From assembly GCA_028282395.1 (NCBI GenBank), contig JANQHY010000007.1, forward strand, positions 1-15,644: a DNA stretch of 15,644 nucleotides. The letters are read 5' to 3'. The position numbers and the translations under genes are program-made. The stretch comes from Gammaproteobacteria bacterium (GTDB lineage Bacteria; Pseudomonadota; Gammaproteobacteria; UBA12402). The notes beneath the pieces were generated by a model that worked only from the letters and a program-made list of their open reading frames with translations, made no database searches and was not told the DNA's origin. Below, one piece after another: positions 7,858 to 14,357 of the stretch (position 1 is the stretch's first letter; each line of letters opens with the position of its first letter).

Positions 7858-8676
7858 ATGTCTTATGTTTTTATAAAGAAAAGACGACGCTTCCTAGGCA
7901 TTGATTCACTGGCAATAAGTTCCAAATGGATACTATTACAGAAAACAGGTAATAATGTTCAGGTAGTACGTTATGGCAATAATGATGAGCTGCAGCAGAT
8001 TAAGCACTGTCATGAAATTTATACAGCAGTTGCTGAGCGACACATCGTAAAAAAATCACTGCCTATCCTTCAGCCTCTAAACGATCAACAAATCATGTTA
8101 CAACTACAACTCTCGGCTAATAATCTGTTTAATGAACCATTAGCTACCCTAGCTATTGATTTTTACTACTCATCAGCACAGCAACTAACGATTTTTGCAA
8201 CGCCACAGTCGATTATCAATCAAATCGTACAATATCTGAATCATTACCATCTTCACGCAACCGCTGTCGAACCTACCAGTCAAGCACTACGGCGCATTAT
8301 CGACTTTCATACCCCTATTATTGATGCCGACCTATTTATCCATCTTAACAATGACGGATTCTATCTACTCTCTTGCAGTAATAAAATAGACGAATACTGC
8401 CATTATCACCCCTGGCTATCTCCACCAACAGACCAAGCAGCAATAAGACAATTAGTGACGACACTACAAAACCCTCAATACTGCATCTTTGAAAGAGCTA
8501 TCATTAGCAACAACATAGCAGTAGTGCAATTTTCAGAAAAACTGCGCCAACTATTAAACATACCGATTAGTAAATTTAATCCCTTAGAAAAAATAGGAGG
8601 AAATTGTCCTGACAACCCAGACACATTTACTTTAGCAATAGGATTAGCACTACGTGGAATAGTTCCCCATGATTAA
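7858..8676 (+). CDS. PilM/HofM-like actin-fold protein, type IV pilus inner-membrane platform
   Basis: A 272-residue cytoplasmic protein, shorter than typical PilM (about 350) but near the size of E. coli HofM. The N-terminus has the PilM layout: a short basic head, then RRFLGIDSLAISSKWILLQ at about 10-28, which corresponds to the first nucleotide-binding strand pair (usually GIDIGSSSVK). The C-terminus ends with TLAIGLALRGIVP, matching the closing GLALRG motif of the family. PilM polymers bind the N-terminal tail of PilN. An in-frame TAA two codons upstream makes ATG 7858 the only possible start, yet no ribosome-binding site precedes it. The last eight bases overlap the next gene. A diverged copy; function is inferred from the two end motifs and from order. 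Confidence 0.72.
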   Translation: MSYVFIKKRRRFLGIDSLAISSKWILLQKTGNNVQVVRYGNNDELQQIKHCHEIYTAVAERHIVKKSLPILQPLNDQQIMLQLQLSANNLFNEPLATLAIDFYYSSAQQLTIFATPQSIINQIVQYLNHYHLHATAVEPTSQALRRIIDFHTPIIDADLFIHLNNDGFYLLSCSNKIDEYCHYHPWLSPPTDQAAIRQLVTTLQNPQYCIFERAIISNNIAVVQFSEKLRQLLNIPISKFNPLEKIGGNCPDNPDTFTLAIGLALRGIVPHD

Positions 8677-9154
8677 TTTTTTACCTTGGCGCCAACAAAA
8701 AATTAAACGTCAGAGACGTCAATACCTATTGTTACTAATCTTCTGCCTACTTAGTCATACAATACTGCTTCTACTTTACTACGCTATGCTACAACCAAAA
8801 CAGAGAGCCTTGACATACAAACTCAACAGACAAAAGTTTATACAGCAACAACAACGACAAAGTTATCAACTTTACTATCGCAATAAAAAATACCTTACGC
8901 AGGCATTAAAAAATAATACGCAGCAAAAAAAATTTATTCGCCAATTAAAAAAGATACGTAGCTGGAAACATTATCATGTTACTATCACTACAATCACGCT
9001 ACATAATAGCCAGATAAGTGTTAAGGGCATCATTCCCGACCAACAACAGCATAACTTTCTAACGAGTCTGAAAAAGTCAAACAGTTCATGGCATGTTATC
9101 AAACAAAACTGCCAATCTAACAACAACATCAATTTGGAATTAAATTTAGATTAA
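8669..9154 (+). CDS. PilN/HofN-like pilus assembly protein
   Basis: A 161-residue bitopic inner-membrane protein. It opens with MINFLPWRQQK, matching the INLLPWR tail by which PilN docks into a groove on PilM, followed by basic residues and one membrane helix at about 20-42 (YLLLLIFCLLSHTILLLLYY). A coiled-coil-prone, Gln/Lys/Asn-rich segment (about 45-90) and a small alpha/beta domain follow (ITLHNSQISVKGIIPD, the ferredoxin-like fold typical of PilN). The ATG lies within the end of the pilM-like gene, so translation is probably coupled; the site upstream is weak (GGAA at distance). Identity is supported by the docking motif, the membrane helix and the order. Confidence 0.72.
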   Translation: MINFLPWRQQKIKRQRRQYLLLLIFCLLSHTILLLLYYAMLQPKQRALTYKLNRQKFIQQQQRQSYQLYYRNKKYLTQALKNNTQQKKFIRQLKKIRSWKHYHVTITTITLHNSQISVKGIIPDQQQHNFLTSLKKSNSSWHVIKQNCQSNNNINLELNLD

Positions 9155-9171
9155 CAGTCGAACGTATCACC

Positions 9172-9876
9172 ATGATTAATTTGAATCAATGGCACTGGCC
9201 AATTAAAATTATTACAACAATTTTCATCAATCTCACTATTGCATTACTAATATGGGTAATTGCCATTAAGCCGACATTAATCAAACAGCGAAAAATTCAG
9301 CTGGCATTGCGTCAAATCAAACAACAGAACGCATACATAGCAAAAGCCCAGCAAGTGATTCAAGTAGCTAATTTACCACAATACTACTGCCTGAGCGACA
9401 GTGACATTTATGCTATCGCTCAAGCAAACCATTTAACTCACATTAATAAAAAAACTAAGCTGCTAAGTGCTACAGCAGATCTTAACTCTCTCTACTACTT
9501 TCTTGAAACACTGGTACTTAAACAGTCGCCACTATTTTGGCAGTCATTAACTATCATGGCTGTTGCATCAAACAACAGCTATCAATTGACGCTGCAATGG
9601 CAGCCATTAAAAAATAAAATGGCGGCTTGTCGCCCACGAGTAAAACAATCGAAACTATTTTTTCCTAATCAACCACTCGACAGTCTAACAGTCGCGGGTT
9701 ATTTCACTACTGGCAACCAAACCCATTTATTAGTAAGGGATCGTTCGGGACAAGATAACGAAATCCAGCACAATGACTATGTTGGCGCTGAACAGAAAAC
9801 TTTAGAAGTCGTCGTCCCGCGAAGCGGTTGCTGGACGACGACTTTTTCTTTCAAAAACGTCTGCAAACGAAAATAG
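9172..9876 (+). CDS. PilO-PilP (HofO-HofP-like) fusion protein
   Basis: A 234-residue protein. Residues about 11-33 are a membrane helix (IKIITTIFINLTIALLIWVI), followed by a helical stretch and a PilO-like ferredoxin fold (LNSLYYFLETLVLKQSP near 104-120, then SYQLTLQWQPL near 136-146). From about 160 it changes: FFPNQPLDSLTVAGYF (163-178), then HLLVRD and a HNDYVG turn, fits the beta-domain of PilP/HofP (PLdsLrvvGtl, then vgDYvG). PilP is normally a separate lipoprotein, so this reads as a fusion that tethers PilP through the PilO helix. No ribosome-binding site is visible before ATG 9172. A hairpin with a T-run sits inside the last 70 bases of the gene. No pilQ secretin follows. Fusion is my inference from the order and motifs. 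Confidence 0.6.
   Translation: MINLNQWHWPIKIITTIFINLTIALLIWVIAIKPTLIKQRKIQLALRQIKQQNAYIAKAQQVIQVANLPQYYCLSDSDIYAIAQANHLTHINKKTKLLSATADLNSLYYFLETLVLKQSPLFWQSLTIMAVASNNSYQLTLQWQPLKNKMAACRPRVKQSKLFFPNQPLDSLTVAGYFTTGNQTHLLVRDRSGQDNEIQHNDYVGAEQKTLEVVVPRSGCWTTTFSFKNVCKRK
9806..9849 (+). terminator. Intrinsic-terminator-like hairpin inside the pilO/P-like coding sequence
   Basis: AAGTCGTCGTCC (9806-9817) pairs perfectly with GGACGACGACTT (9833-9844) around a 15-base loop, and TTTTTC follows on the plus strand. The stem is much richer in G+C than the surrounding gene. It lies 30 bases before the stop codon. It may also slow transcription arriving from mdh on the minus strand, where it lies about 50 bases after the mdh stop, but the T-run favours the plus strand. 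Confidence 0.7.
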
Positions 9877-9894
9877 CTGTAAAGATAAAAAACT

Positions 9895-10890
9895 CTAATC
9901 AATAAAGCCTTTATCTCTAACAACATCACGCTCTTTCTTTAGCTCCTCTTCAGTAACCTGAAGTCGTTGCTTTCCATCATCATTGTGCTCAATGCCTGTC
10001 ACAACTTCGAGCTGTCCTGCTACAACACGGGTAGGGAAAGAAAAAATCAAACCGGGTTCGATATCATACTGACCTTGAGAGCATTGGCATAAAGAGAAAT
10101 AGTCTCCTTCTGCAGTATCATTGGTAATTGCATGAACTGTATCAACAACAGCATTGGCAGCACTTGCAGCACTTGAGCTACCACGCGCTTTAATAATTGC
10201 CGCACCACGCTGCTGCACCGTCTCCATAAAGGTAGTTTTAAACCAAACATCATCATTAATCATCTCAACGGCTTCTCTGCCACCTATTCTTGCATGATAA
10301 AAATCGGGATACTGTGTCGATGAGTGATTTCCCCATACGGCTAGATTGGTTACTTCACCAACCGCCACACCTGCTTTTAATGCCAGTTGTGCTTTGGCAC
10401 GATTCTCATCCAACATTGTCATCGCATAAAAACGCTCATTGGCAATATCTGGGGCATTATTCATCGCTATAAGGCAATTAGTATTACAGGGGTTTCCTAC
10501 TACCAATACCCGCACATCGTCAGCTGCATGATTATTTAGCGCTTGTCCCTGCGGACCAAAAATTGTGCCATTAATCTCCAATAGATCGGAACGCTCCATC
10601 CCCGCCTTTCTTGGCACTGCACCAACGAGTATCGCCCAATTAACGCCCGTCATCGCCGTATCCAAATCAGAGGTAATACAGATATCACCCAATAGTGGAA
10701 ATGCACCATCCTGTAACTCCATTACTACACCTTCAAGGGCTGTCAGACCACTCTCTAATTCAAGCAGGTTAAGATCAACAACCGTTTGTGCGCCAAACAT
10801 CTGACCTGAGGCGATACGAAAAAGCAGTGCATAACCAATTTGACCGGCAGCACCAGTAATAACAACTTTAACACGATTTGCTGACATCAT
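9895..10890 (-). CDS. mdh: NAD-dependent malate dehydrogenase, type 2
   Basis: Interconverts malate and oxaloacetate with NAD in the TCA cycle; cytoplasmic. 331 residues, normal for this subfamily (about 326-330). Seen: dinucleotide-binding TGAAGQIG at 12-19, substrate arginines in [13 protein letters not shown] (R94, R100), [12 protein letters not shown] at 131-142, catalytic pair D161 and H189 ([12 protein letters not shown] and [11 protein letters not shown]), and [14 protein letters not shown] at 234-247. Two adjacent ATGs (10890 and 10887) are both usable; GGAG lies four to seven bases upstream. A short upstream frame ends across these codons. The gene converges on the pil-like cluster with 18 bases between stop codons. 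The sequence is close to the Legionella/Coxiella style of this enzyme, by memory of the family. Confidence 0.96.
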   Translation of the reverse strand: MMSANRVKVVITGAAGQIGYALLFRIASGQMFGAQTVVDLNLLELESGLTALEGVVMELQDGAFPLLGDICITSDLDTAMTGVNWAILVGAVPRKAGMERSDLLEINGTIFGPQGQALNNHAADDVRVLVVGNPCNTNCLIAMNNAPDIANERFYAMTMLDENRAKAQLALKAGVAVGEVTNLAVWGNHSSTQYPDFYHARIGGREAVEMINDDVWFKTTFMETVQQRGAAIIKARGSSSAASAANAVVDTVHAITNDTAEGDYFSLCQCSQGQYDIEPGLIFSFPTRVVAGQLEVVTGIEHNDDGKQRLQVTEEELKKERDVVRDKGFID

Positions 10891-10913
10891 GACTCTCCTT
10901 TGGTGAAACCCAT
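10887..10913 (-). CDS. Possible 8-residue upstream ORF overlapping the mdh start
   Basis: ATG at 10911-10913 opens the frame MGFTKGES, ending in TGA at 10887-10889, inside the ATGATG of the mdh start. GAGGAG lies six bases before its ATG. It contains the mdh ribosome-binding site (AAAGGAG). It could couple translation into mdh. The predicted transcription start near 10921-10922 would cut into the GAGGAG, so real use depends on the exact start. No protein function is implied. Confidence 0.35.
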   Translation of the reverse strand: MGFTKGES

Positions 10914-10928
10914 ATTTATCTCCTCTGC

Positions 10929-10957
10929 AATATAGCGCCTCTCATGCGGCAGGTCAA
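10929..10957 (-). promoter_or_regulatory. mdh promoter
   Basis: On the minus strand TTGACC (plus 10952-10957) and TATATT (plus 10929-10934) are separated by exactly 17 bases. Each hexamer matches five of six consensus bases. Predicted start near 10922, leader about 30 bases. Confidence 0.7.
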
Positions 10958-11081
10958 TCGCCATCTCAATCAGAGCAGACGACTTTCTGTTAAAAAGAAT
11001 TTGAGAGGTATTTTGTCAGGGGACTCAGAGCATCCTAGCCAAGATATACTGTAAATAGAAAAACGGACCATGAAACCGGTT

Positions 11082-11114
11082 AAAGGGGCGCCTTAATTTT
11101 AAGGCGCGCCCTTT
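11082..11114. terminator. Strong hairpin downstream of the small secreted-protein gene
   Basis: AAAGGG-GCGCCTTAA (11082-11096) and TTAAGGCGC-GCCCTTT (11098-11114) form a stem of about 15 pairs with a single bulged C and a very short loop. It lies about 45 bases after the stop of the minus-strand gene at 11158 and upstream of the mdh promoter, the right place for a terminator. Only TTTAA follows on the minus strand, so it lacks a real T-run and termination is not certain. Confidence 0.45.
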
Positions 11115-11157
11115 GCAACACGGCTATTGGACCTAATTTATACAAATAATAATCAAG

Positions 11158-11571
11158 TTAAGACTGTTGGCTAGGATCTTGATTGGCGAAATTGAATATA
11201 TTGCCATTACTACTATCGCGGATGACATAAATAGTGCCGCTGCTACATCCGAAAATAGACATAAATACTTTTGCATTACCATCGGGACCACTCAACCAAT
11301 AGGTATCACCAATAACTTGCGGTACCGAATTGTCCATCACACCTGGTTGTAGTATATATTGCTTTTCTACGCTGCCTGATTGATAAATATAAGCTATTTC
11401 TTGCGGAACCTTATGGCAATTAGAGATTTGGCCTGTCTTTTGATCTTCTGCACAGCTCCACATGGAGTCATTAACGATTTTAAAATTAGCACAAGTTGTA
11501 GAATGCGCCGCAAAGGCTAAACCAGACGACAACAATAAACCAGCCGCAACAAATAATTGACACTTTTTCAT
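11158..11571 (-). CDS. Small secreted or periplasmic protein with four cysteines, unknown function
   Basis: A 137-residue protein I do not recognise. It has a clear Sec signal peptide (MKKCQLFVAAGLLLSSGLAFA, cut near residues 21-22). The mature part of about 115 residues has four cysteines (27, 40, 52, 109) that could form two disulfides, several aromatic residues (W39, Y91, W92) and a polar C-terminus rich in Asn and Gln. The Cys4 in the signal is not in a lipobox (no L-x-x-C at the cleavage site), so it is probably soluble rather than a lipoprotein. GAGGAG lies seven bases before the ATG, a strong translation signal. Single gene, minus strand, between xseB and mdh and not part of either operon. 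Reality of the gene is well supported; function is open. Confidence 0.82.
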   Translation of the reverse strand: MKKCQLFVAAGLLLSSGLAFAAHSTTCANFKIVNDSMWSCAEDQKTGQISNCHKVPQEIAYIYQSGSVEKQYILQPGVMDNSVPQVIGDTYWLSGPDGNAKVFMSIFGCSSGTIYVIRDSSNGNIFNFANQDPSQQS

Positions 11572-11595
11572 TTACTTTCTCCTCTTGGATAAAAA

Positions 11596-11601
11596 ATTAT
11601 A
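11596..11601 (-). promoter_or_regulatory. -10 box upstream of the small secreted-protein gene
   Basis: A perfect TATAAT on the minus strand lies 25 bases before the ATG, giving a leader of about 18 bases. No good -35 hexamer is seen; the place where it would be is next to the inverted repeat at 11603-11641, as in activator-dependent promoters. Confidence 0.45.
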
Positions 11602-11602
11602 A

Positions 11603-11641
11603 CTCGATTTAATCTAGAAAGATTTCTGATTTATAATCGAG
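11603..11641. repeat. Nested inverted repeat, possible operator
   Basis: CTCGATT (11603-11609) and AATCGAG (11635-11641) form the outer arms; AATCT/AGATT (11611-11615 and 11620-11624) form an inner pair. A further small repeat GAGC/GCTC lies at 11639-11652. It sits directly upstream of the -10 box of the secreted-protein gene. Binding protein unknown. Confidence 0.35.
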
Positions 11642-11774
11642 CTTCAATGCTCGGAGGACTATCTATCACGAGCAAAACCAAAAATCAAGACACGGCGCCC
11701 TCAAATTTTGCAAGCCATCCATAACACTGTTGAGAAATTCCACTCTATTTTGACAGAACCGCCTAGAATGCGAA

Positions 11775-11803
11775 TTGACCTTTGCACTAGGATCACGTAC
11801 GGT
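11775..11803 (+). promoter_or_regulatory. Candidate xseB-ispA promoter
   Basis: TTGACC (11775-11780) and TACGGT (11798-11803) are spaced by 17 bases, with the predicted start about 26 bases before the xseB ATG. The -10 keeps only the three most conserved positions. A perfect TTGACA at 11750-11755 is also present but has no -10 box at a suitable distance. Confidence 0.35.
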
Positions 11804-11835
11804 ATCAACACGGTTTTAAATGGGTATCTTATACA

Positions 11836-12078
11836 ATGACAGCAAAAGCCAAAAAAGAGAAAGCGCTTGACTTTGCCTCCTCAGTGAATGAGTTGGCAAA
11901 ACTGGTTGAGCGCATGGAGAGCGATAAGCTGACCTTAGAACAATCATTAGAATTATTTGAACGTGGCATCCACCTTACCAAACAGTGTCAACAACGTCTC
12001 AAAGATGCTAATCAGCGTGTAAAAATTTTGTTAAAGGATAATAAACTTAAGGACTATGATGAGAGGGAAACGGATTGA
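11836..12078 (+). CDS. xseB: Exodeoxyribonuclease VII small subunit
   Basis: 80 residues, exactly the usual size. The family core is clear: FASSVNELAKLVERMESDKLTLEQSLELFERGI, then CQQRLKDANQRVKILL. Several XseB chains form helical hairpins on the XseA catalytic subunit to make exonuclease VII, which digests single-stranded DNA in both directions. xseA is not in the window. ATG 11836 gives the normal length, though the ribosome-binding site is weak. The stop TGA overlaps the TTG start of ispA (TTGA), the usual xseB-ispA pairing in gammaproteobacteria. Confidence 0.95.
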   Translation: MTAKAKKEKALDFASSVNELAKLVERMESDKLTLEQSLELFERGIHLTKQCQQRLKDANQRVKILLKDNKLKDYDERETD

Positions 12079-12950
12079 CACCAGACAACCCAATACACCC
12101 TTGGCAACAACGCGCTAACCAACTGCTGCGTGCAGTGCTGCCAGTATCAACCCATCCATTACATCAAGCGATGACCTACTCGGTACTTAATGGTGGCAAA
12201 CGCTTTCGCCCAGCTCTACTCTATATCTGTAGCGAAACACTTAACGTTAGCCCTGAGGCTGTTGATAATGCCGCCTGCGCCATTGAACTCATCCACTGTT
12301 ACTCCCTAATTCATGACGATCTGCCAGCAATGGACAATGATGATTTCCGTCGCGGTAAACCGACCTGCCACAAAGCCTTTGACGAAGGCATTGCTATTTT
12401 AGCCGGTGATGCGTTACAAACCTGCGCATTTGATCTTCTTGCTCAGCCAAACTGCCACTTAAACAGTGAGCAACAGCTAAAGATGATCACGCTCTTATCT
12501 CAAGCAATTGGCGCCAATGGTATGGCTTATGGCCAGGCATTGGACATTACCGCTCCGATATCAATAAAGCAACCTGCATTAGAAGAGCTACAGATTAATA
12601 AAACTGGCAAGTTTATTAAAGCCTGCGTGGAACTAGCCCTAATCGCAGCAGACCGCCAAGATCAACAAGTTAAAGAAAACCTGGAAATCTATGGCGACTG
12701 TCTCGGGCTGGCCTTTCAAATTCGCGATGACATCCTTGATATTGAAGGCAAATTCCCTTCTCTTGGCAAACTGCCCGGCGTTGATTTGGCCTTAGGAAAA
12801 GCTACCTATCCAAGTGTTGTTGGTCTTGAACAGGCACGGGAAAAGCTACATGCACTCCATCAAGAAGCCCTTGCTGCCCTAGGCAAAGCAAGTTTGACTG
12901 ATAGCCCCCTGGCCACCCTGATCGACTTCACTATCATGCGAGAGAAATAG
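12075..12950 (+). CDS. ispA: Farnesyl diphosphate synthase (polyprenyl synthetase)
   Basis: Condenses IPP with DMAPP and then GPP to give farnesyl diphosphate for quinone, undecaprenyl and other isoprenoids. 291 residues. Seen: GGKRFRPAL at 40-48 (IPP/phosphate binding), first aspartate-rich motif DDLPAMDNDD at 81-90, GQALDI at 153-158, K177-T-G-K-F, and second aspartate motif FQIRDDILD at 214-222, followed by the GKATYP loop at 241-246. The start is TTG at 12075-12077: GAGAGGG lies upstream, the protein needs about 30 residues before the first internal Met (M33), and the codon overlaps the xseB stop. dxs, the common next gene, is absent here. Bacterial short-chain type II synthase; geranylgeranyl synthase is less likely given the xseB pairing. 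Confidence 0.94.
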   Translation: MTPDNPIHPWQQRANQLLRAVLPVSTHPLHQAMTYSVLNGGKRFRPALLYICSETLNVSPEAVDNAACAIELIHCYSLIHDDLPAMDNDDFRRGKPTCHKAFDEGIAILAGDALQTCAFDLLAQPNCHLNSEQQLKMITLLSQAIGANGMAYGQALDITAPISIKQPALEELQINKTGKFIKACVELALIAADRQDQQVKENLEIYGDCLGLAFQIRDDILDIEGKFPSLGKLPGVDLALGKATYPSVVGLEQAREKLHALHQEALAALGKASLTDSPLATLIDFTIMREK

Positions 12951-12964
12951 TTACTGAGTTTCCT

Positions 12965-12993
12965 TTGACATTGCCATAGAGAGTGCTTAGAAT
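12965..12993 (+). promoter_or_regulatory. Strong promoter of the rpmF-plsX-fab operon
   Basis: Perfect -35 TTGACA (12965-12970), a 17-base spacer, and -10 TAGAAT (12988-12993, five of six consensus). Predicted start near 13000, leaving a leader of about 125 bases before rpmF. Confidence 0.75.
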
Positions 12994-13020
12994 AGGGCCG
13001 CATAATAATAGGTGGCACTA

Positions 13021-13055
13021 CCGGCCTAGCTTTTTATCAGCTAGAACGGCTTTTT
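13021..13055 (+). terminator. Hairpin with T-run in the rpmF leader (ispA terminator or attenuator)
   Basis: CCG-GC-CTAGCT (13021-13031) pairs with AGCTAG-AA-CGG (13039-13049) as a six-pair inner and three-pair outer stem separated by a mismatch, followed by CTTTTT. It lies about 20 bases after the predicted start of the rpmF promoter, so it may terminate read-through from ispA or attenuate the rpmF transcript. The T-run could instead pair with the A-run at 13065-13070 (CTTTTT/AAAAAG), a possible alternative fold. Confidence 0.5.
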
Positions 13056-13124
13056 CCGAGTGAAAAAAAGAGTGTGAGACATAAAGATTTGTCAACAAAG
13101 AATTGAAATTAAAGGGGAAAACAG

Positions 13125-13319
13125 ATGGCTGTACAAAAAAGTCGAAAAACCCGTTCAAAACGGGGTATGCGCCGCTCTCACGACGCATTATCAACATCGA
13201 CACTATCAATCGATCCAGAGACTGGCGAAACGCATCGTCGTCATCATATTACACCTGAAGGCTTCTACCGTGGTCGCCAGGTTATCATTCCAAAGCAGAA
13301 CGAAATAGAAGAAGAGTAA
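13125..13319 (+). CDS. rpmF: 50S ribosomal protein L32
   Basis: 64 residues; a small basic large-subunit protein. [22 protein letters not shown] and [16 protein letters not shown] are the family signature. The zinc-binding cysteines of some L32 proteins are absent, as in most gammaproteobacteria. AAAGGGG lies seven bases upstream. A C-terminal acidic tail (NEIEEE) is slightly longer than in E. coli (57 residues). yceD, which usually precedes it, is missing. plsX starts seven bases after the stop. Confidence 0.97.
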   Translation: MAVQKSRKTRSKRGMRRSHDALSTSTLSIDPETGETHRRHHITPEGFYRGRQVIIPKQNEIEEE

Positions 13320-13325
13320 TCTGCC

Positions 13326-14357
13326 TTGAAAAAAATTACGATCGCGCTTGACGCCATGGGAGGCGACTTCGGCCCTAGAGTAGTGGTCGTTGCAGCAGTA
13401 GAAATATTAAAGCGTTATCCCGATATCCGCTTAATTTTAGTCGGCGATGAGCAGGCGCTAAAAACTCGACTCCGTAAAGTCAAAAAGCCGCAATTGCTCG
13501 AACGCCTGGAGATCCAACACGCATCACAAGTCGTCGAGATGCATGAGCTGCCGGCACAAGCACTGCGTTATAAAAAAGATTCATCCATGCGCGTCGCTAT
13601 TAATATGGTGAAACAGAAACGTGCTGATGCAATTGTCAGCGCTGGTAACACTGGCGCATTAATGGCCACTGCGCGCTTCGTGCTAAAAATGCTCCCCGGC
13701 ATTGATCGGCCAGCAATTATGATCCATGTTCCTGCCGATAACCCTAATCAGATGGTGCGTTTGCTTGATGTTGGCGCTAACGTTGATTCCACTGCTCAAC
13801 AGTTGATGCAGTTTGCTATTATGGGTTCAGTCATCGCGCATGCCGTTGGCCATATTGACAGCCCGCGTGTGGCGCTACTCAATATCGGTGAAGAGATTAT
13901 TAAAGGTAATGAGCAGGTCAAACAGACTGCCGAACTATTAACCGAAAGCGGCATTGTCAATTATGTCGGCTTTGCTGAAGGAAATGATATTTTCAAAGAT
14001 GTTGCTGACGTTGTTGTCTGTGATGGCTTTGCTGGCAATATTGCGCTGAAAGCGAGTGAGGGCACAGCACGATTAGCGCTGAAGTTTACGCGCGAACAGT
14101 TCATGAAGAACTGGTTCACCATGTTGGCAGGATTGATTGCCAAACCAGTACTAAACTCGATACAGAAACGCGTCCACCCCTCAAGCCATAATGGTGGCAG
14201 CTTCCTCGGTTTACGCGGCATTGTGGTCAAGAGCCATGGCGGTGCCCGTGCCAAAGCCTTTGTTTCCGCAGTCGAACGTGCTATCTGGGAGGTGGAAAAC
14301 AACGTTCTCCACTGTATTGAAGAGAAAATTGCAGATTTATTAGGAGATGAAGCTTGA
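13326..14357 (+). CDS. plsX: Phosphate acyltransferase (acyl-ACP to acyl-phosphate)
   Basis: 343 residues, normal size. Converts acyl-ACP into acyl-phosphate for PlsY in phospholipid synthesis; peripheral membrane enzyme. Seen: IALDAMGGDFGP near 5-16, SAGNTGALMATA near 105-116, RVALLNIGEE near 183-192, and VADVVVCDGFAGNIALKASEG near 223-243. Start is TTG at 13326-13328, the only start that keeps the family N-terminus (MKKITIALDAMGGD), with a weak purine-rich site upstream (GAAGAAGAG). Its stop TGA overlaps the TTG start of fabH. Confidence 0.96.
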   Translation: MKKITIALDAMGGDFGPRVVVVAAVEILKRYPDIRLILVGDEQALKTRLRKVKKPQLLERLEIQHASQVVEMHELPAQALRYKKDSSMRVAINMVKQKRADAIVSAGNTGALMATARFVLKMLPGIDRPAIMIHVPADNPNQMVRLLDVGANVDSTAQQLMQFAIMGSVIAHAVGHIDSPRVALLNIGEEIIKGNEQVKQTAELLTESGIVNYVGFAEGNDIFKDVADVVVCDGFAGNIALKASEGTARLALKFTREQFMKNWFTMLAGLIAKPVLNSIQKRVHPSSHNGGSFLGLRGIVVKSHGGARAKAFVSAVERAIWEVENNVLHCIEEKIADLLGDEA

